From: Hydrogenophaga sp. BPS33
GTDB lineage: Bacteria; Pseudomonadota; Gammaproteobacteria; Burkholderiales; Burkholderiaceae_C
Length of the DNA stretch: 64,000 nt
Direction: 5' to 3'
Assembly (NCBI RefSeq): GCF_009859475.1
Contig: NZ_CP044549.1
Coordinates: forward strand, 930,001 to 994,000
This document shows positions 61,308 to 64,000 of this stretch, one piece after another. The notes under the pieces are model-generated. The model was not told the DNA's origin and did not search any database. It saw nothing but the letters and a program-made list of their open reading frames with translations. Position numbers and translations under genes: made by a program. Every line of letters starts with the position of its first letter. Within the stretch, counting starts at the first letter, position 1.

Positions 61308-62721
61308 GTCGTTCCCTGTGGATGTGGTGGTGATGGCAGCGGGCAAAGGCACGCGCATGAAGAGTCTTCGGCCCAAAGTGTTGCACCGTTTGGGTGGCCG
61401 TGCACTGGCCCAGCACGTGATCGACACGGCCGCGCAGTTGTCGGCGCGCTCGGTGGTGGTGATCACCGGCCATGGCGCCGAGCAGGTCGAAGCCAGCCTG
61501 GTGGTGCCGCCAGCGCCCGACGGCGTGGCGACGCCGACCTTGCGCTTCGTGCGCCAGGAGCCGCAGCTGGGCACCGGCCATGCGGTGCAGCAAGCCGCGC
61601 CAGCGCTCACCGATGACGGGGTGACGCTGGTGCTCTCTGGCGATGTGCCCCTGACCCGTGCCGAGACGCTGCAAGCCCTGCTCGACCTGTGCGCGGGGGA
61701 GCGCCTGGCCTTGCTGGCCCTGGACATGCCCGACCCGACCGGTTACGGCCGCATCGTGCGTGCCCATGCAGACGGCCCGGTACAGGCCATCGTGGAACAC
61801 AAGGACGCCAACGAGGCGCAGCGCGCCATCACCGAGATCTACAGCGGCATCATGGCGGTCCCCACGCGCTTGCTGCGTGGTTGGTTGGCACGGCTGGACA
61901 ACCGCAATGCCCAGAACGAGTACTACCTCACCGACGTGGTGAAGTTCGCCGTGGCCGATGGAACGGAAGTCGTGGCGCACCGCATCGCCGATGCGGTACA
62001 GGTTGCGGGTGTGAACAGTCCGGTGCAGTTGGCCGAGCTGGAGCGCGCCTACCAGCAGCGTCTGGCGCGCGCCTTGATGGAGCAGGGCGTGCGCCTGGCC
62101 GACCCGGCGCGGCTGGACGTGCGGGGTGAGTTGATGTGCGGACAGGACGTGGAGATCGATGTGAACTGCGTGTTCGAAGGCCGCGTGAAACTGGGCGACG
62201 GCGTGCGCATCGGCGCGAACTGCGTGATCGCCAACGCGGCCATCGACGCCAACGCGGTGATTCTTCCCTTCACGCACATCGAAGGCGAGACGCTGGGTGT
62301 GTCGATCGGTCGCGGTGCGCTGATTGGCCCCTTCGCGCGACTGCGCCCCGGCGCGCAGTTGGGCGAAGAAGTGCACATCGGCAACTTCGTCGAAGTGAAG
62401 AACAGCAAGCTGGCTGCGCGCGCCAAGGCCAACCACCTGGCCTATCTGGGCGACGCCACCGTGGGCGAGCGCGTCAACTACGGCGCGGGCAGCATCACGG
62501 CGAACTACGACGGCGCCAACAAGCACCGCACCGTGATCGAAGCCGATGTGCACGTGGGCAGCAACTGCGTGCTGGTGGCGCCGGTGACCATTGGTGCGGG
62601 CGGCACGGTGGGCGCGGGCTCCACCATCACCAAGAACACGGCGCCGGGCGCGCTTTCGGTTGCCAGGGGCAAGCAGGTGGCGCTGGAGAATTGGCAGCGC
62701 CCCGTGAAGAAAAAGCCCTGA
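61306..62721 (+). CDS. glmU: Bifunctional UDP-GlcNAc pyrophosphorylase / glucosamine-1-phosphate acetyltransferase
   Basis: A 471-residue two-domain enzyme. The uridyltransferase domain (1-230) begins VDVVVMAAGKGTRMKSLRPKVLHRL. The left-handed beta-helix acetyltransferase domain (250-455) has RVKLGDGVRIG, GPFARLRPGAQLGEEVHIGNFVEVKN, and NYDGANKHRTVIE, which holds the catalytic His. It makes UDP-GlcNAc for peptidoglycan and LPS. AAGAGG six bases before ATG 61306 fixes the start. Confidence 0.97.
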   Translation: MSFPVDVVVMAAGKGTRMKSLRPKVLHRLGGRALAQHVIDTAAQLSARSVVVITGHGAEQVEASLVVPPAPDGVATPTLRFVRQEPQLGTGHAVQQAAPALTDDGVTLVLSGDVPLTRAETLQALLDLCAGERLALLALDMPDPTGYGRIVRAHADGPVQAIVEHKDANEAQRAITEIYSGIMAVPTRLLRGWLARLDNRNAQNEYYLTDVVKFAVADGTEVVAHRIADAVQVAGVNSPVQLAELERAYQQRLARALMEQGVRLADPARLDVRGELMCGQDVEIDVNCVFEGRVKLGDGVRIGANCVIANAAIDANAVILPFTHIEGETLGVSIGRGALIGPFARLRPGAQLGEEVHIGNFVEVKNSKLAARAKANHLAYLGDATVGERVNYGAGSITANYDGANKHRTVIEADVHVGSNCVLVAPVTIGAGGTVGAGSTITKNTAPGALSVARGKQVALENWQRPVKKKP

Positions 62722-62739
62722 GAGAACCCGCCCGGCCCA

Positions 62740-63528
62740 CTACCCCCCGCGCACGTCCAGTGAACTGCCGTCGAAACGGCTGTTGCGGTGGGAGCGGCTG
62801 TCGTCGAACGAGCCGCCGCTGCTGGCCCGGGTGCGAGATCCGCTGGCACCGCTGCGGCGTTGGCCAAATTCGTCGAGATCCATGAGCCTGCTCATGCCCA
62901 TCACTTCCGAGTCGCGGTAGCCGTTGTTGTGGCTGCTGTGCAGCGAATCGAAGGACGAGAACTGGCTCTCCAGCTGTTGCAGTGCGCTTTCCCGGGCTTC
63001 TTCCTTGGCCTTCGGCTTGGGCAGCTCGGCCAGGTTGAGCTGCGCACGGAAGTCGGCCGGGGATGGCATGCGGTGAATGCCGTTTTTCAGGAACACGAAG
63101 CGCACCCCCGCAGTTTTCAGGATGCGGTTTTTCATGACCGCCTTGTGCGCTTTTGCCTTGGCGTCGCTCAGGTGGTACTGCTCGACGTCGAATGCGAAGC
63201 TGGGTCGGCCATCCTGGCCGCACACCACGAAGTCGACACGGTAGTCCTTGAGGCGGTTGGCCGCACGCTGGCGGTCGGCCGCGCGGCGCACGGTCAGCAG
63301 GCGGGACAGACTCATATTGGGCAGCACGATCTGGCCGGGGAACGTGTCCTGCAGATAGTCCAACATGTGCGTTTGTTCGGGCGTGAGGATGCGTTCCGGC
63401 GAGTACCGGTCGTCGCGGCCCGACGAGGCGCTGGCACGTCGGCGCCGTACCAGCCAGAGGGCCAGCAGCACGGGCACCACCACCGAGGTGACGGCGATGG
63501 CCACGAGCGTGATCGTCATGGATTCCAT
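62740..63528 (-). CDS. DUF2726 membrane-anchored nuclease-fold protein
   Basis: A 262-residue protein. An N-terminal membrane helix (about 5-27, VVVPVLLALWLVRRRR) is followed by DUF2726 (about 60-165) with YRVDFVVCGQDGRPSFAFDVEQYHL, which resembles the D..ExK core of PD-(D/E)XK nucleases but with ExQ in place of ExK. The C-terminal 70 residues are Ser/Arg/Gly-rich and likely disordered. The function is unknown; the missing Lys argues for reduced or no nuclease activity. It is convergent with glmU. Confidence 0.82.
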   Translation of the reverse strand: MESMTITLVAIAVTSVVVPVLLALWLVRRRRASASSGRDDRYSPERILTPEQTHMLDYLQDTFPGQIVLPNMSLSRLLTVRRAADRQRAANRLKDYRVDFVVCGQDGRPSFAFDVEQYHLSDAKAKAHKAVMKNRILKTAGVRFVFLKNGIHRMPSPADFRAQLNLAELPKPKAKEEARESALQQLESQFSSFDSLHSSHNNGYRDSEVMGMSRLMDLDEFGQRRSGASGSRTRASSGGSFDDSRSHRNSRFDGSSLDVRGG

Positions 63529-63682
63529 AAAAACTCCTTGCGCCCGACCGTTGCAGTCGTCAAAGGCGTGAGTGTAAGAGCGTGTTACACATGGTCCAAG
63601 CCGTCAACCGTTCGGCTCGGCGGCGTGGCCAGTATCTGTGCTTTTTGCATCAAATACGGTCTTCCCATGCGGTCCAAGGTAT

Positions 63683-64000
63683 TCAGGCGATGGCGCTGGG
63701 TGCCGTGCGGTGCAGGGGAAGCCGAGGGTCGAACTTCGCCTGTTTGAGGCTGAAGAACGCCTTGATGTTGCGCACGTTGGCGTCGCTCGTGAACAGCCGG
63801 CGGGCCAGTTCGAGGTAGGCGGGCATGTCGCTGCAATGGACCACCAGCATGAAGTCCGGCCCCGGGCTCACGCGGTAGCACTGTTGCACCTCGGGCGCGG
63901 GTACCACGCGCGCCTCGAACGCGTCTTGCTGTTCCGTGCCCTGGCGCTCCAACGTCACTTCCACCAGCGCCGTCAACCCATGGCCCAGCAGCGGTGCGAG
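63683..64000 (-). CDS. Lrp/AsnC-family regulator, C-terminal part (cut by window edge)
   Basis: The reading frame continues beyond position 64000. The visible 105 residues cover the effector-binding RAM domain: ALVEVTLERQ, AFEARVVPAPEVQQCYRVSPGPDFMLVVHC, then LFTSDANVRNIKAFFSLKQAKFDPRLPL. Lrp/AsnC proteins bind amino acids and regulate their metabolism. The DNA-binding half lies outside the window. Confidence 0.85.
   Translation of the reverse strand, partial: LAPLLGHGLTALVEVTLERQGTEQQDAFEARVVPAPEVQQCYRVSPGPDFMLVVHCSDMPAYLELARRLFTSDANVRNIKAFFSLKQAKFDPRLPLHRTAPSAIA

Overview
The window is high-GC DNA of a Betaproteobacterium. It is most likely from the family Comamonadaceae (Hydrogenophaga/Acidovorax type). 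This is inferred from the many Bug-type tricarboxylate-transporter receptors paired with LysR regulators, the recurring C/G-run palindromes next to stop codons, the DUF4136/DUF2917/DUF6279/DUF2726 proteins and the otsB-GH15-otsA arrangement. No rRNA, tRNA, CRISPR array or autonomous transposase was found. Both edges cut genes: the end of an unidentified CDS at the left and an Lrp/AsnC-type regulator at the right.

0-7 kb: a minus-strand set (histidine phosphatase, D-threonine-aldolase-like PLP enzyme, CysB-type regulator), a soluble three-PAS hybrid histidine kinase, a DUF4136 lipoprotein and ttcA. 7-28.4 kb: a large catabolic region. A LysR gene faces a Bug receptor translationally coupled to a sulfatase. 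A nine-gene minus-strand operon (20277 to 10663) encodes two enoyl-CoA hydratase-family proteins, a carboxymuconolactone-decarboxylase-family protein, a double SDR, a Bug receptor, a second SDR, a paired small/large acyl-CoA dehydrogenase and an NDP-forming acyl-CoA synthetase. It diverges from an SMP-30-type lactonase. A second LysR faces two nearly identical luciferase-like flavin monooxygenases around another Bug receptor, followed by an SDR with a novel N-terminal domain and a flavin reductase with a regulatory-looking C-terminal helical domain. Together they could take up an alicyclic or terpenoid-like compound, possibly sulfated, oxidise an alcohol to a ketone, insert oxygen with a two-component FMNH2-dependent (type II Baeyer-Villiger-like) monooxygenase, open the lactone, activate the acid to a CoA thioester and beta-oxidise it. 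The substrate is not known.

28.4-33.1 kb: an accessory patch with two different hipBA toxin-antitoxin modules facing tail to tail, AT-rich operator-like control regions, a NYN-domain nuclease, a structured non-coding stretch and a possible 51-residue protein behind an 18-bp palindrome. 33.1-44.9 kb: mostly housekeeping. There is a pteridine set (FolM-like reductase plus two FolB/FolX-like proteins), a MidA methyltransferase, DUF2905, trxC, glk, an MscS channel, the trehalose operon otsB-GH15-otsA, cca and a GST.

45-64 kb: a CsoR/RcnR-family regulator, an NDUFA9-like NAD-binding protein with a lytic transglycosylase, 5-formyl-THF cyclo-ligase, an EamA transporter with LysR, DUF2917, TfoX-N, a TetR regulator with a divergent-motif metallo-beta-lactamase-fold protein, an ArsB/SLC13-like permease, a tandem pair of 7TMR-DISM hybrid histidine kinases that carry the same 34-bp leader, a DUF6279 lipoprotein, glmU and a DUF2726 nuclease-fold protein. 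The most noteworthy structures are the recently homogenised monooxygenase duplication, the 271-bp miniature inverted-repeat element between the SDR and flavin-reductase genes, the facing hipBA pair with inverted operators, several domain fusions, and the kinase tandem.
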